From: Colwellia sp. MB3u-41
Lineage (GTDB): Bacteria; Pseudomonadota; Gammaproteobacteria; Enterobacterales; Alteromonadaceae
Length of the DNA stretch: 64,000 bases
Assembly (NCBI RefSeq): GCF_014076845.1
Contig: NZ_JACGUT010000082.1
Location: 62,001-126,000 of the forward strand
Direction: 5' to 3'
Shown: positions 49,138 through 57,744 of the stretch, in pieces
Layout of the letters: every line of letters begins with the position of its first letter
Position numbering within the stretch: the stretch's first letter is position 1
Translations under genes and position numbers: made by a program
The notes under the pieces: generated by a model
Told to the model about the DNA's origin: nothing
The model's input: the letters and a program-made list of their open reading frames with translations, nothing else
The model's database searches: none

Positions 49138-49971
49138 TTAATTCTTTTTCTGGTAAATAATGCCAGGATTACAACGAACCATATCAAAATTTTGGTTCAA
49201 ACCTGAGAGTGATTCTGACGCACCAAGAAAGAGGTATTTTTTAGGGTTTAATACGCCTTCAAACTGAGAAATTATTTGTTTTTTTATTTCAGGTGCAAAG
49301 TAAATCAATACGTTACGACAAAAAACGATATCAAACTTACCCATTAAACTATAACTATTTAATAGGTTAAGTTGTCTAAAACTCACCATTTTTTTAATTG
49401 AATCTTTAACTTTTGACATGCCTTTATCGCCATCTTCAAAAAAAATTCTTTTGCGTTCGGCAGATAAACCACGTGACAAAGCTAAACTGTCATAATGACC
49501 ATATTTACAATGCTCTAGCATCGTATTTGAGATATCAGTGCCAATAATTTGAACACCACCAGAAAACGCGCCAGGATTACTTTGTTTAAATTCTTGTACC
49601 GCCATCGCAATAGAGTAAGGTTCTTGCCCCGAAGAACTTGCAGCAGACCATATTTTTAAGGGCGTTCTTTGATTTTTAAATTCTGGGAGTAAGCGCTTTT
49701 TCAACAGTTCAAAGGGGTACTCATCACGAAACCACAAAGTTTCATTTGTTGTCATCGCATCTATGACTGCCGCACGCAACTGTCTTTCCACAGGGCTGAG
49801 AGTACGAGTGACTAAGTCACCCAATGTGGCAACATCAAATTTAGCCATTAAAGGCGCCAAACGGCTTTTTACTAGGTATTGTTTATTTTCACCTAACACG
49901 ATGCCACATTGTTTCTCGAGAAAAACTCTAAACTGATGATAGCTGCTATCATCAAGCTGTCGGTCTGACAC
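49138..49971 (-). CDS. cheR: Chemoreceptor methyltransferase CheR
   Basis: CheR (277 residues) methylates glutamates on chemoreceptors using SAM for adaptation. The N-terminal helical domain is followed by KIWSAASSSGQEPYSIAM (SAM-binding motif I), IIGTDISNTMLEHCKYGHY and FDIVFCRNVLIYFAPE, all characteristic. No TPR or pentapeptide-binding extension is present. It lies between cheV and flgB, a conserved arrangement in Vibrio and Alteromonadales. Confidence 0.95.
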   Translation of the reverse strand: MSDRQLDDSSYHQFRVFLEKQCGIVLGENKQYLVKSRLAPLMAKFDVATLGDLVTRTLSPVERQLRAAVIDAMTTNETLWFRDEYPFELLKKRLLPEFKNQRTPLKIWSAASSSGQEPYSIAMAVQEFKQSNPGAFSGGVQIIGTDISNTMLEHCKYGHYDSLALSRGLSAERKRIFFEDGDKGMSKVKDSIKKMVSFRQLNLLNSYSLMGKFDIVFCRNVLIYFAPEIKKQIISQFEGVLNPKKYLFLGASESLSGLNQNFDMVRCNPGIIYQKKN

Positions 49972-50042
49972 TACGATATTCCACCTTAAATTATTATTGT
50001 GCTAGTTTATTGGGTATAAAATACGCTAAAGAAAATTACGGG

Positions 50043-50990
50043 TTAATTGACATCTTTCGCTATTTCATCTTTCTTTAACCATTTCTTTACTGCTGTGGCT
50101 AATTCATCAGGATGAAATTTTGGAATAAAGTCTTCTGCACCTACTTTTGCAACCATGGCATTGTTGAAGACACCACTTAATGAGGTGTGTAAGATAACAG
50201 GCATAGCTTTAAGCCGGTCATTATTTTTAATTTCTGCAGTTAAGGTATAACCATCCATTTCAGGCATTTCAATATCTGATATCAGCAGAGCCACTTTTTC
50301 AGTGATTGATACCTTACATTCAGCATCTAAAACGAGTAATTGGTCCAAAGCATCTTGGCCATTTTTAGCTAATAGCATATTTAAGCCCAAAGGCTCTAGA
50401 GCACGTTTTACTTGATTTCGTGCAACGGTTGAATCATCAGCGATCATAATGACACGTTCGCCGAGACTTTCGCCAACAGTTGCATCAGCAACATCTTCAC
50501 TTAATTCAGTTGAAATGGGGCTAATTTCATTTAGAATTTTTTCTACATCTAAAATAGAAACCATTTTTTTATCTATTTCAGTAACCGCTGTTAAATAACT
50601 AGACTTACCAGTACCTTCTGGAGGTGGCATAATATCTTTCCAGCTCAACGTGACTATTCTCTCAACGCCTCCAACTAAAAACCCTTGTACGCTACGATTA
50701 TACTCAGCAATAATAACAAAAGAGTTTTCATCAGGAATTATTTCTGGTCCACCTGTAGATTTACTTAAATCAATCACTGAAATGGTTTGCCCACGAATAT
50801 GTGCAACACCTTTAATGAAAGAATCTTGCCCAGGAAGCAAGGTTAAACGCGGACAAGGCATGACTTCGCGTACTTTGAAAACATTAATGCCAAAGCGTTG
50901 TGACCCTATTAAACGAAAAAGTAATAATTCAAGCCTATTCTGCCCAACCAACTGAGTACGTTGATTTACTGAGTCTAAAATTCCTGCCAT
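50043..50990 (-). CDS. cheV: Chemotaxis coupling protein CheV
   Basis: CheV (315 residues) joins a CheW-like coupling domain (about residues 1-160: RFGINVFKVREVMPCPRLT, FIKGVAHIRGQTISVIDL) to a receiver domain (about 178-310) with the acidic pair in IMIADDSTVARN, phosphoacceptor Asp239 (LLISDIEMPEMDGY) and Lys in FIPKFHPDELA. It links receptors to CheA and may buffer phosphate. No flagellar-class promoter was recognised upstream. Confidence 0.95.
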   Translation of the reverse strand: MAGILDSVNQRTQLVGQNRLELLLFRLIGSQRFGINVFKVREVMPCPRLTLLPGQDSFIKGVAHIRGQTISVIDLSKSTGGPEIIPDENSFVIIAEYNRSVQGFLVGGVERIVTLSWKDIMPPPEGTGKSSYLTAVTEIDKKMVSILDVEKILNEISPISTELSEDVADATVGESLGERVIMIADDSTVARNQVKRALEPLGLNMLLAKNGQDALDQLLVLDAECKVSITEKVALLISDIEMPEMDGYTLTAEIKNNDRLKAMPVILHTSLSGVFNNAMVAKVGAEDFIPKFHPDELATAVKKWLKKDEIAKDVN

Positions 50991-51173
50991 ACAAACCTCA
51001 TTTTACTTAATTCACAAAAAGGCACACTTCTTGATTGTGCTTATATATACATAGTCGACGTTCAATTTTTTGACGTTTGGTGCGTATTCATCTTTTTTAC
51101 TTGTTGTTAAGTTTACACATTAATTAAGCATAGACGAGTATTTTAATTTCCCTAGCAAATAGTTGACAAATTT

Positions 51174-51866
51174 ATGAGCATATTAAAGATTTCTATCATT
51201 ATTTCACTATTATTAGCATTTTTGCCTAATTTAACTTTTGGCCAAACAATTAACCGGGCACAGCTTCAAAATTTTGTCATAAAATTTATTAAAAATAATA
51301 TTGCATTACCGACTCAAGGAAAAATGACGGTATCAGTCTCTACGCTAGATCCCAGAATTACCATTAAACCTTGTTTATCTGCTCTAAAAGCAAATATACC
51401 TGAAAATCATAATGGTAGAAACGTAAATGTCAAAATAAATTGCAATGATCCAACACCGTGGTATCTTTTTATTCCAGCAAGGATCCAAGTAGTTGTTCCA
51501 ATAGTCGTCGCAAAAAGTATCATTAACAAAGGAAGTAGAGTTGATGCATCAAATGTAATCATTGAATATCGTGACACACTTAGGATCCGCGGTGAGATCC
51601 TCGATGATACCAAAATTGTTATTGGTACGAGAGCCAAAAGAAAAATATCCGCAGGTGCTATCCTAACCAGAAAGAATATTTGTTTTGTTTGCAAAGGAAG
51701 CCATGTCACGCTTATTGCAAAATCAGGAACGTTAATGATAAAAACTTCAGGTATAGCTCTTACAGACGGTGCGCTTGGTGAACAAATACAGGTTGAAAAC
51801 GACAGCAGTGGCCGAACGGTAACAGGGCGGGTGTCCGCTATCAACAAAGTTGTAATTAATTTATAA
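51174..51866 (+). CDS. flgA: P-ring assembly chaperone FlgA
   Basis: FlgA (230 residues) is a periplasmic chaperone for FlgI. A signal peptide (residues 1-23, ISIIISLLLAFLPNLTFG) precedes an FlgA domain with SAF-like segment VVAKSIINKGSRVDASNVI, then AKRKISAGAILTRKNI and the C-terminal GALGEQIQVENDSSGRTVTG. It is divergent from cheV. Its promoter is unclear; an AGGCAC...TTGAT element near 51020 lacks the -12 GC. Confidence 0.93.
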   Translation: MSILKISIIISLLLAFLPNLTFGQTINRAQLQNFVIKFIKNNIALPTQGKMTVSVSTLDPRITIKPCLSALKANIPENHNGRNVNVKINCNDPTPWYLFIPARIQVVVPIVVAKSIINKGSRVDASNVIIEYRDTLRIRGEILDDTKIVIGTRAKRKISAGAILTRKNICFVCKGSHVTLIAKSGTLMIKTSGIALTDGALGEQIQVENDSSGRTVTGRVSAINKVVINL

Positions 51867-51872
51867 TAATGG

Positions 51873-51899
51873 TTAAGTTATTAGCTTATTTGCCGATAA
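51873..51899 (+). promoter_or_regulatory. Sigma-28 promoter of flgM
   Basis: TTAAGTTA, an 11-base spacer and GCCGATAA: the -10 is a perfect FliA match and spacing is exact. It starts seven bases after the flgA stop and 41 bases before the flgM ATG, implying that FlgM is made from its own late promoter as well as by flgA readthrough. Confidence 0.88.
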
Positions 51900-51939
51900 C
51901 AAGATAGTGAAGATCAACCCGTTATATTAGGATAGTATT

Positions 51940-52254
51940 ATGGCTATAAATATCAATAACTTGTCAAACAATAATCAGGTAAAGCAAAAACTTGATCAAC
52001 AAGTACAAGTAAAACAGCAAGCCACACAAAATGCAGCCAGCAGTGAACAAGGAAAATCTGCAGGTAAAGATTCAGTGTCTTTAACGCCACAAGCTCAGCA
52101 ACTGAATGAATTACAAAAGAAATCGAATGATGCACCGGCATTAGACCAGAAAAAAATTGATCAACTGAAAAAAGCGATTGCCAATGGTGAGTACAAAGTT
52201 AATCCTGAAAAGCTTGCCGCCAGCATAGCAAATTTCGAATTTAAACTAGGTTAA
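51940..52254 (+). CDS. flgM: Anti-sigma-28 factor FlgM
   Basis: FlgM (104 residues) binds FliA until exported through the completed hook. The Gln/Lys/Asn-rich, disordered N-terminal half includes DSVSLTPQAQQLNELQKK, and the C-terminal FliA-binding helices include QLKKAIANGEYKVNPEKLAA with SIANFEF. Length is typical. It carries its own sigma-28 promoter, which makes a feedback loop. Confidence 0.95.
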   Translation: MAININNLSNNNQVKQKLDQQVQVKQQATQNAASSEQGKSAGKDSVSLTPQAQQLNELQKKSNDAPALDQKKIDQLKKAIANGEYKVNPEKLAASIANFEFKLG

Positions 52255-52289
52255 TAGTAAGCTGTTAACCTAATCACAGGAGTTTATAA

Positions 52290-52721
52290 GTGATGGCAGC
52301 GTTAGCAGCAGAGCAATTAATTGCCCAACAATTACTTAACCTACAGCAGCTTGAAGATCTGCTCAGCGTTGAAAAAGAAATATTAAAACAACAAGACCCC
52401 GAAGCTTTAGTTTTTGTCACTGAGCAGAAAAGAGTTTTGCTTGAAGCCATACAAAAGCTTGATGAGCAAAATGCTCAAAACATACTTGTTAAAAATGAAA
52501 TAGCATCAGGTATTCATCATAAAGAAATTACTGAAATTGAAGCTATTCTTCTCCGTTGCAAAGACAAAAACCATATCAATGGTCAGATAATACAACACTC
52601 ATCGCTTGCCGCTGAACGTATGAAAAACTCCCTACTTGAGAATCACAACCGTTCATCAATGACTTACAATAGTAAGGGCAAAAAAAGTGGTGGTCTCAGC
52701 AGTTTAGGTATTAAAGCTTAA
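52290..52721 (+). CDS. flgN: FlgK/FlgL export chaperone FlgN
   Basis: FlgN (about 143 residues) chaperones the hook-filament junction proteins. The all-helical protein has the family pattern QLLNLQQLEDLLSVEKEILK followed by VTEQKRVLLEAIQKLDEQN. Start is GTG 52290 or the adjacent in-frame ATG 52293; AGGAG lies suitably before either. It follows flgM by 35 bases and is the last gene of the flagellar block. Confidence 0.87.
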   Translation: MMAALAAEQLIAQQLLNLQQLEDLLSVEKEILKQQDPEALVFVTEQKRVLLEAIQKLDEQNAQNILVKNEIASGIHHKEITEIEAILLRCKDKNHINGQIIQHSSLAAERMKNSLLENHNRSSMTYNSKGKKSGGLSSLGIKA

Positions 52722-52802
52722 TGTACAATGGTTAATAAAGTAAACGTTAATACCATCGCCCATTCCCCCTAGCTCTTGCATCATCGTATTCATTCTGAAT
52801 AT

Positions 52803-52838
52803 AAAAAGCCTCAACTTAACAATAAGCTGAGGCTTTTT
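52803..52838 (+). terminator. Terminator after flgN
   Basis: AAAAAGCCTCAACTTA (52803-52818) pairs with TAAGCTGAGGCTTTTT (52823-52838), one G-U pair, tight loop, with T-runs on both sides. It can end flgAMN on the plus strand and the convergent 52959-54758 gene on the minus strand. The rest of the 237-base gap is featureless to me. Confidence 0.85.
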
Positions 52839-52958
52839 TATAGGTGCATTATTATAACTATTTTTCTCATTTACTGTCCCGTTCATTTGAACGGAAAACA
52901 AGTCAATAACACCGAGTCATATATCGCGTGACCCTTTTTAAAGGGGCGAACTAAATGT

Positions 52959-54758
52959 CTAACCAAATAACTTACCTAGTTTTTTCTTTACTTTATCTTC
53001 GAGCTTTTTCTTTTGCTTGTCTTCAAATTCTTTCTTTTTCGCTTTTACAACATCTGAATTAATCAGGTTATCTAAAGCTTGATCAGTCTGACTAATCAGT
53101 GCTTCAACATCGACTAAAGACTGCGCTTCATCATTACTCATTCCTAACGCTTTACTGAGTTTAGTATTCAAACCTGCTTTAACATCCGTTTTAAAACTCG
53201 TCAGTTTATTTGATACCTGCTTCACCATTGAATTTTTTAACTGTTTATCAAGTGGCGATGAAATAGACAGCTTAGGAGCCGTCATTTTACCTTTTGCTGT
53301 AATCGTTAACGATAATGTCTTTAAAGACTGAACTGTGTCAATAAAGAGCGTACTTAAATGAGATGTACCCGCACCACTATATTGAGTATTATCAAGGCTT
53401 AGGCTATTTTCACTATCAAGTTGATCATCAAGTAATGAAAAAGTCCCCTTTCCTGACAACAAGCCACTATCAAGTTGCAAAGTAAAAGCGCTTGATTCCT
53501 GGAGTGAAACCGCATTCAAATCAACATCTGAGAGTTTCCATATACCATTACCACTTAAAATACGCTGCTTGTCTAATGAAAAATCGAGTGCTAATGCTAA
53601 TTTCCCAGATCCCTGTACGTTGTCGCTCTCAACGTTAACTACGCTGTTGTTGCCACGAACCCAGTGTTGATGTGTCAATTCTTTGCCGCTGATGGCAAAT
53701 TCACCTTGCGGTAAAATCAAAGAAAACTTTGCCTGTTCAATCAGCACATCAGGTAAAGGTGTGTCATCGTTAAAATGTATATAGCGCCCTTCACTTGTTG
53801 TTTTTTCAGCTTGCTTATCCACTTTAGAAGATTTAATTAATGGGGCTATTTTTTGATAAACCGCATCGGCATAGCCAAAATATTCACGTGCTTGCTCACC
53901 AAACAGCATATGTGCAAAATCAGCACCTTCTACACTATCAAGTTGATACTTACTTTCAATGATTTTCCAATCAGCTGAAGGTGCCTCTTTCAATGCCTGT
54001 GTTTGCTTGGTCAATAACGCTTTAGAAGTGCTGACTTGTTCTTTAGCTTGTTTAACAATCGCTTGGTCAGCATCAAACTGTGCCTTCAGCGCTGTAAAGT
54101 CTTTATTAAGCTTTTCAAGATCGGCTAAGCTGTTAATCTTTATATTTGTGAGTGCTTCAACTTGTTTTTTGTAGTCAGCTAACGTGTCTTTATTAGGGAG
54201 CGTCTCATAAATACCTTGCAGCTTTTTCTTTTCTGTTTGATAGCTTTGTTCTAAAACTTTACCCTGCTTAACCGTTAATAAATCGCTATTATTAAGTAAT
54301 TCATCCACTGCAGGCAAGCTAACATCAAGTCCAGGTAAAACAGAGTTGTCCGCCCCTTTGTTGCCATTTTCAACATTTTGGTCAATAAGAGTGAATACTT
54401 GCCCTGCCGACAATCTTGGCTGATCTATACGTAACTCCGCAACGGTTAAGTCACTGATGTATAGTTTGCCAAATAAGTATTGCCATACATCAACACCGGC
54501 TGACGCTTGAGAAAAACTCACTAAATTATACGTTGGTTTTTCTGGATCTGTTGCTTGAAAACCTTCAATATTGAGTGTTAACGGGGCATACATTATTTCA
54601 ACATTTTCGACATTAACTTCAGCACCTAAATACCATTCTCCCGACTTCTCTATACCTTTCTTAACTAACGCATCAGCAAAAAAATATATAAAAGTCATGA
54701 TTAATGCTATCACCACAAAAAAACCAACTAACCCTTTCCAGCGAATAAAACGACTCAT
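52959..54758 (-). CDS. Membrane-anchored AsmA-like protein (TIGR03545-type)
   Basis: From ATG 54758 (AAGGAG seven bases upstream; the frame to 54788 is less likely) the protein has 599 residues. One N-terminal membrane helix (GLVGFFVVIALIMTFIYFFA) leads into an AsmA/YhdP-like start (VNVENVEIMYAPLTLNIEGF, then LYISDLTVAELRIDQPR), a coiled-coil middle (LNKDFTALKAQFDADQAIV), a beta-rich domain and a Lys/Glu-rich tail (KKKEFEDKQKKKLEDK). I believe it matches the uncharacterised TIGR03545 family, known to pair with the next gene. Its start overlaps that gene's stop (ATGA). Function unknown; a periplasmic or envelope role is inferred. Confidence 0.7.
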   Translation of the reverse strand: MSRFIRWKGLVGFFVVIALIMTFIYFFADALVKKGIEKSGEWYLGAEVNVENVEIMYAPLTLNIEGFQATDPEKPTYNLVSFSQASAGVDVWQYLFGKLYISDLTVAELRIDQPRLSAGQVFTLIDQNVENGNKGADNSVLPGLDVSLPAVDELLNNSDLLTVKQGKVLEQSYQTEKKKLQGIYETLPNKDTLADYKKQVEALTNIKINSLADLEKLNKDFTALKAQFDADQAIVKQAKEQVSTSKALLTKQTQALKEAPSADWKIIESKYQLDSVEGADFAHMLFGEQAREYFGYADAVYQKIAPLIKSSKVDKQAEKTTSEGRYIHFNDDTPLPDVLIEQAKFSLILPQGEFAISGKELTHQHWVRGNNSVVNVESDNVQGSGKLALALDFSLDKQRILSGNGIWKLSDVDLNAVSLQESSAFTLQLDSGLLSGKGTFSLLDDQLDSENSLSLDNTQYSGAGTSHLSTLFIDTVQSLKTLSLTITAKGKMTAPKLSISSPLDKQLKNSMVKQVSNKLTSFKTDVKAGLNTKLSKALGMSNDEAQSLVDVEALISQTDQALDNLINSDVVKAKKKEFEDKQKKKLEDKVKKKLGKLFG

Positions 54759-55276
54759 GACAATTCTCCTTGACCAGAAACTTGGCAATAAAGACGATAA
54801 AACTTGGATGCTTTCAATGCTTTCACAATACGGAATTTTTCAAAGAAGGCTTTAATATGCAGACGATATTTTTCAATTAAAAAATTACTGATAAAATAAA
54901 GTGGAATAGCCAATAAACAACCAATTACTAGGGCACCTAAAGTGTAGGTATGATGTAGATGAGCGAGCTTGAACAATGAAAATTGGTAAAACGCATCAAA
55001 CATTGATTGTAAAGATTCAGCCGTAAGTAATGACTCACCCACGTTAACAATTAACGGTGATAATAAGTAACTCAGCCCTTTAAAGAATCCCCAAGCGACT
55101 ATAAATCCACCTATATTGACTCGTAAAAATAAAACAATAAACAAAAAAACGATATTATGTAAGGTTAATAGTGGAGATAAACCCACAATAAAACCTAACG
55201 CAATGGCCAATGATATTTGTCTAGTTGAACTTTCTGAGTTCAAGGCATTAAACAGTTTAGCGAGTAATGAAAGCAT
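54755..55276 (-). CDS. Small DUF2062/TIGR03546-like membrane protein
   Basis: This 173-residue protein has the DUF2062-like stretch SLAIALGFIVGLSPLLTLHN followed by hydrophobic segments (IVFLFIVLFLRVNIGGFIVAW and LGALVIGCLLAIPLYFISNFL as separate helices), so it is an inner-membrane protein with about three or four helices. It overlaps the AsmA-like gene by four bases, a tight pair probably acting together. Function is not known. GGAG lies shortly before the ATG. Confidence 0.7.
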   Translation of the reverse strand: MLSLLAKLFNALNSESSTRQISLAIALGFIVGLSPLLTLHNIVFLFIVLFLRVNIGGFIVAWGFFKGLSYLLSPLIVNVGESLLTAESLQSMFDAFYQFSLFKLAHLHHTYTLGALVIGCLLAIPLYFISNFLIEKYRLHIKAFFEKFRIVKALKASKFYRLYCQVSGQGELS

Positions 55277-55372
55277 TCCTTCTCCTTTTGTTGTTTTCTT
55301 TTTCTATAAGTGATCACTGTAATGATAATGGGTAAGTAACTAAGCGGTTCCTTGCCCAATAATTTCAACCGA

Positions 55373-56149
55373 CTATTCAGTGTCTTTGCGGGTAAATACC
55401 CAATCATTCCCTTGACTCAAATCTTCACTGTATTGGTAACCTGCGACATCAAATGCTTTAAGTTGTTCTACATCTGTTAAGCGATGTTCAATAATATAAC
55501 GCGCCATTAGACCTCGTGCTTTTTTAGCAAAAAAGCTGATCATTTTAAATTGACCGTTCTTCCAATCTTTAAAAGCGGGAGTTATGATCTCACCTTTAAG
55601 GTTTTTCTTTTTCACTGACTTAAAGTATTCATTTGATGCGAGGTTAATTAACACATTATCACCTTGTTCTTCTAGCGCTTGATTAACGCTGTCTGTAATA
55701 ATATCCCCCCAAAACTGATATAAGTTACTACCACGTTCATTCGCTAACCTTGTACCCATTTCTAAACGATACGCTTGCATTAAATCAAGCGGTTTAAGAA
55801 GGCCATACAAGCCAGACAAAATTCTCATGTGTTTTTGGGCAAAATCAAAATCGTCAGCACTAAACGTTTTTGCGTCTAATCCCGTATAAACATCACCATT
55901 AAAAGCTAATACTGCTTGGCGGGCATTATTAACTGTAAAAGGCATCGACCATTCACCAAATCTAGCGGCATTTAACCCGGCAAGTTTATCGCTAATGCTC
56001 ATGAGTGTAGATATATCAACAGGGGTAAGCTTTATGCAATGCGAAATCAATGTTTTACTGTGCGCTAAAAGCTCTGGTTGAGAATATTTATCCGTAGGTA
56101 ATGGTGACTCAAAGTCTAAATTTTTAGCTGGGGAAACAACAAGTAGCAT
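55373..56149 (-). CDS. yaaA: Peroxide stress protein YaaA (UPF0246)
   Basis: From ATG 56149 the protein has 258 residues, the usual family length; the frame to 56215 adds 22 unrelated residues. It begins [20 protein letters not shown] and has [49 protein letters not shown] and [18 protein letters not shown], all characteristic. E. coli YaaA limits intracellular iron and oxidative DNA damage under peroxide. It is monocistronic here. Confidence 0.93.
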   Translation of the reverse strand: MLLVVSPAKNLDFESPLPTDKYSQPELLAHSKTLISHCIKLTPVDISTLMSISDKLAGLNAARFGEWSMPFTVNNARQAVLAFNGDVYTGLDAKTFSADDFDFAQKHMRILSGLYGLLKPLDLMQAYRLEMGTRLANERGSNLYQFWGDIITDSVNQALEEQGDNVLINLASNEYFKSVKKKNLKGEIITPAFKDWKNGQFKMISFFAKKARGLMARYIIEHRLTDVEQLKAFDVAGYQYSEDLSQGNDWVFTRKDTE

Positions 56150-56397
56150 AAAGGATCCGTTTATTGACTGTATTAGAATATATAAATCATATAATACAAT
56201 AAAACCGCTAAACATGAAGCGAAATGATAAGCCAATTGAAATACCTTTAAAAAAATGTCAAACATACTTGCTATATATTGAAAATTTGTTACAAATATGG
56301 TCATATCAAGCACAACATCAATGATTTATCGCTTTTTCAGCCATTTATGTTGTAATAATACTCCAATCTCAAGTTTCACGTTAAAAAGGTAAAGGAC

Positions 56398-57351
56398 ATG
56401 ACAAATCAGCTTTCACAATTAAAAAAAATGACCACAGTAGTCGCTGACACTGGCGATATTGAAGCGATCGCAAATTTTCAACCGCAAGATGCAACGACAA
56501 ACCCATCACTATTATTAAAAGCAGCTTCATTAGAAAGCTATCAGCATTTACTCGCCGAAGCAGTTACATGGGCAAAAGAACAATCATCAAGTGCAGAACA
56601 ACACGTTATTGATGCCGCTGATAAATTATCAGTATTGATTGGCTTAGAAATTTTAAAAACAGTCCCTGGGCGTATTTCAACAGAAGTAGACTCACGCTTA
56701 TCATTTGACACCGAAGCTTCAATCGCCAAAGCGCACAAGCTAATGGCGATGTATAAAGAAGCGGGAATTAGTAATGAACGTATTCTTATTAAGCTTGCGT
56801 CAACTTGGGAGGGTATCAAAGCTGCTGAACAACTCGAAAAAGCAGGCATTAATTGTAACCTAACATTATTATTTAGTTTTGCTCAAGCACAAGCCTGTGC
56901 AGAAGCCGGTGTTTATTTAATATCGCCTTTTGTGGGCCGCATTTTAGATTGGTACAAAAAAGACAGTGGTAAAAGTGAGTACGCAGGCGATGAAGACCCT
57001 GGTGTTATCTCAGTCACTAGTATTTATAACTACTACAAAGGTAAGGGTTATAAAACAGTAGTGATGGGGGCAAGTTTTCGCAACATCGACGAAATACGCC
57101 AACTTGCCGGTTGTGACCGTTTAACAATTAGTCCTAATTTATTAGATGAACTATCAAAATGTCATGAAACACTTGAGCAAAAATTATTTAGTGAACAACC
57201 TACATTAGCTAGCCAAGACAAGTTATCAGAAAGTAGCTATCGCTGGGCAATGAATGAAGATGCCATGGCAACAGAAAAACTTGCCGAGGGAATCAGAAAT
57301 TTCACCATTGATCAGATCAAATTAGAAAAACAACTAACTGAGCTACTTTAA
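56398..57351 (+). CDS. talB: Transaldolase
   Basis: The 317-residue enzyme transfers a three-carbon dihydroxyacetone unit between sugar phosphates in the pentose phosphate pathway. Conserved segments are [29 protein letters not shown], the Schiff-base Lys132 in [17 protein letters not shown], and [19 protein letters not shown]. Length and lysine position equal those of E. coli TalB. AAAGGAC precedes the ATG. No neighbour shares its pathway. Confidence 0.97.
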   Translation: MTNQLSQLKKMTTVVADTGDIEAIANFQPQDATTNPSLLLKAASLESYQHLLAEAVTWAKEQSSSAEQHVIDAADKLSVLIGLEILKTVPGRISTEVDSRLSFDTEASIAKAHKLMAMYKEAGISNERILIKLASTWEGIKAAEQLEKAGINCNLTLLFSFAQAQACAEAGVYLISPFVGRILDWYKKDSGKSEYAGDEDPGVISVTSIYNYYKGKGYKTVVMGASFRNIDEIRQLAGCDRLTISPNLLDELSKCHETLEQKLFSEQPTLASQDKLSESSYRWAMNEDAMATEKLAEGIRNFTIDQIKLEKQLTELL

Positions 57352-57499
57352 CAGCTAATTATCATACAGTTAGTTTAAAATAAGCCCTAAATTGAGCTAT
57401 TTCACCATCAAATGTTGCGGTTTTTTATTGCTTTAATTATTTGCTTATCACTTTGAATGTGTTATTAAAAAGGTGCTGTTAAATAAAAAGGAGTGTTCT

Positions 57500-57673
57500 A
57501 TGGAAAAGCTTCAACAAGTATTGGGCTCATTTGGTAAAAGATCTAAGCCCTCAGAAAGCACTAATAAGAAAAGAAAATGGCGTGAAATAGAACTAATAAA
57601 GGAAAGGTTTCAACTTGAAAAAGAACTGAAAGCGTATGAAGACTCGTTAGAGTTTATGTTGGAAGATTTCTAG
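57500..57673 (+). CDS. DUF3545-like small protein
   Basis: The 57-residue product starts at ATG 57500, six bases after AAGGAG; an upstream GTG frame would include that site and is rejected. It has a basic middle (TNKKRKWREIELIKERFQLE) and an acidic C-terminus (YEDSLEFMLEDF). The KKRKWREIE pattern resembles the DUF3545 family of short gammaproteobacterial proteins of unknown function. It is followed by a terminator. Confidence 0.7.
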   Translation: MEKLQQVLGSFGKRSKPSESTNKKRKWREIELIKERFQLEKELKAYEDSLEFMLEDF

Positions 57674-57689
57674 CTTTATTTCAAAATGA

Positions 57690-57716
57690 AAAAACCCAGT
57701 TTTTAACTGGGTTTTT
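57690..57716 (+). terminator. Bidirectional terminator
   Basis: AAAAACCCAGTT (57690-57701) pairs perfectly with AACTGGGTTTTT (57705-57716) around a tiny loop, with T-runs on both strands. It ends the small DUF3545-like gene and the convergent RND operon. Confidence 0.88.
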
Positions 57717-57744
57717 TATTATTTACTCTTGGATGAATTAAAAA

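Noticed and set aside
51020-51036. AGGCACACTTCTTGATT upstream of flgA as a sigma-54 promoter
   Set aside because: The -12 GC is missing (GA) and the site lies about 140 bases before the gene.
51407-51847. Open frame antisense to flgA (146 codons)
   Set aside because: flgA is clearly coding with signal peptide and conserved motifs; the antisense frame has no features.
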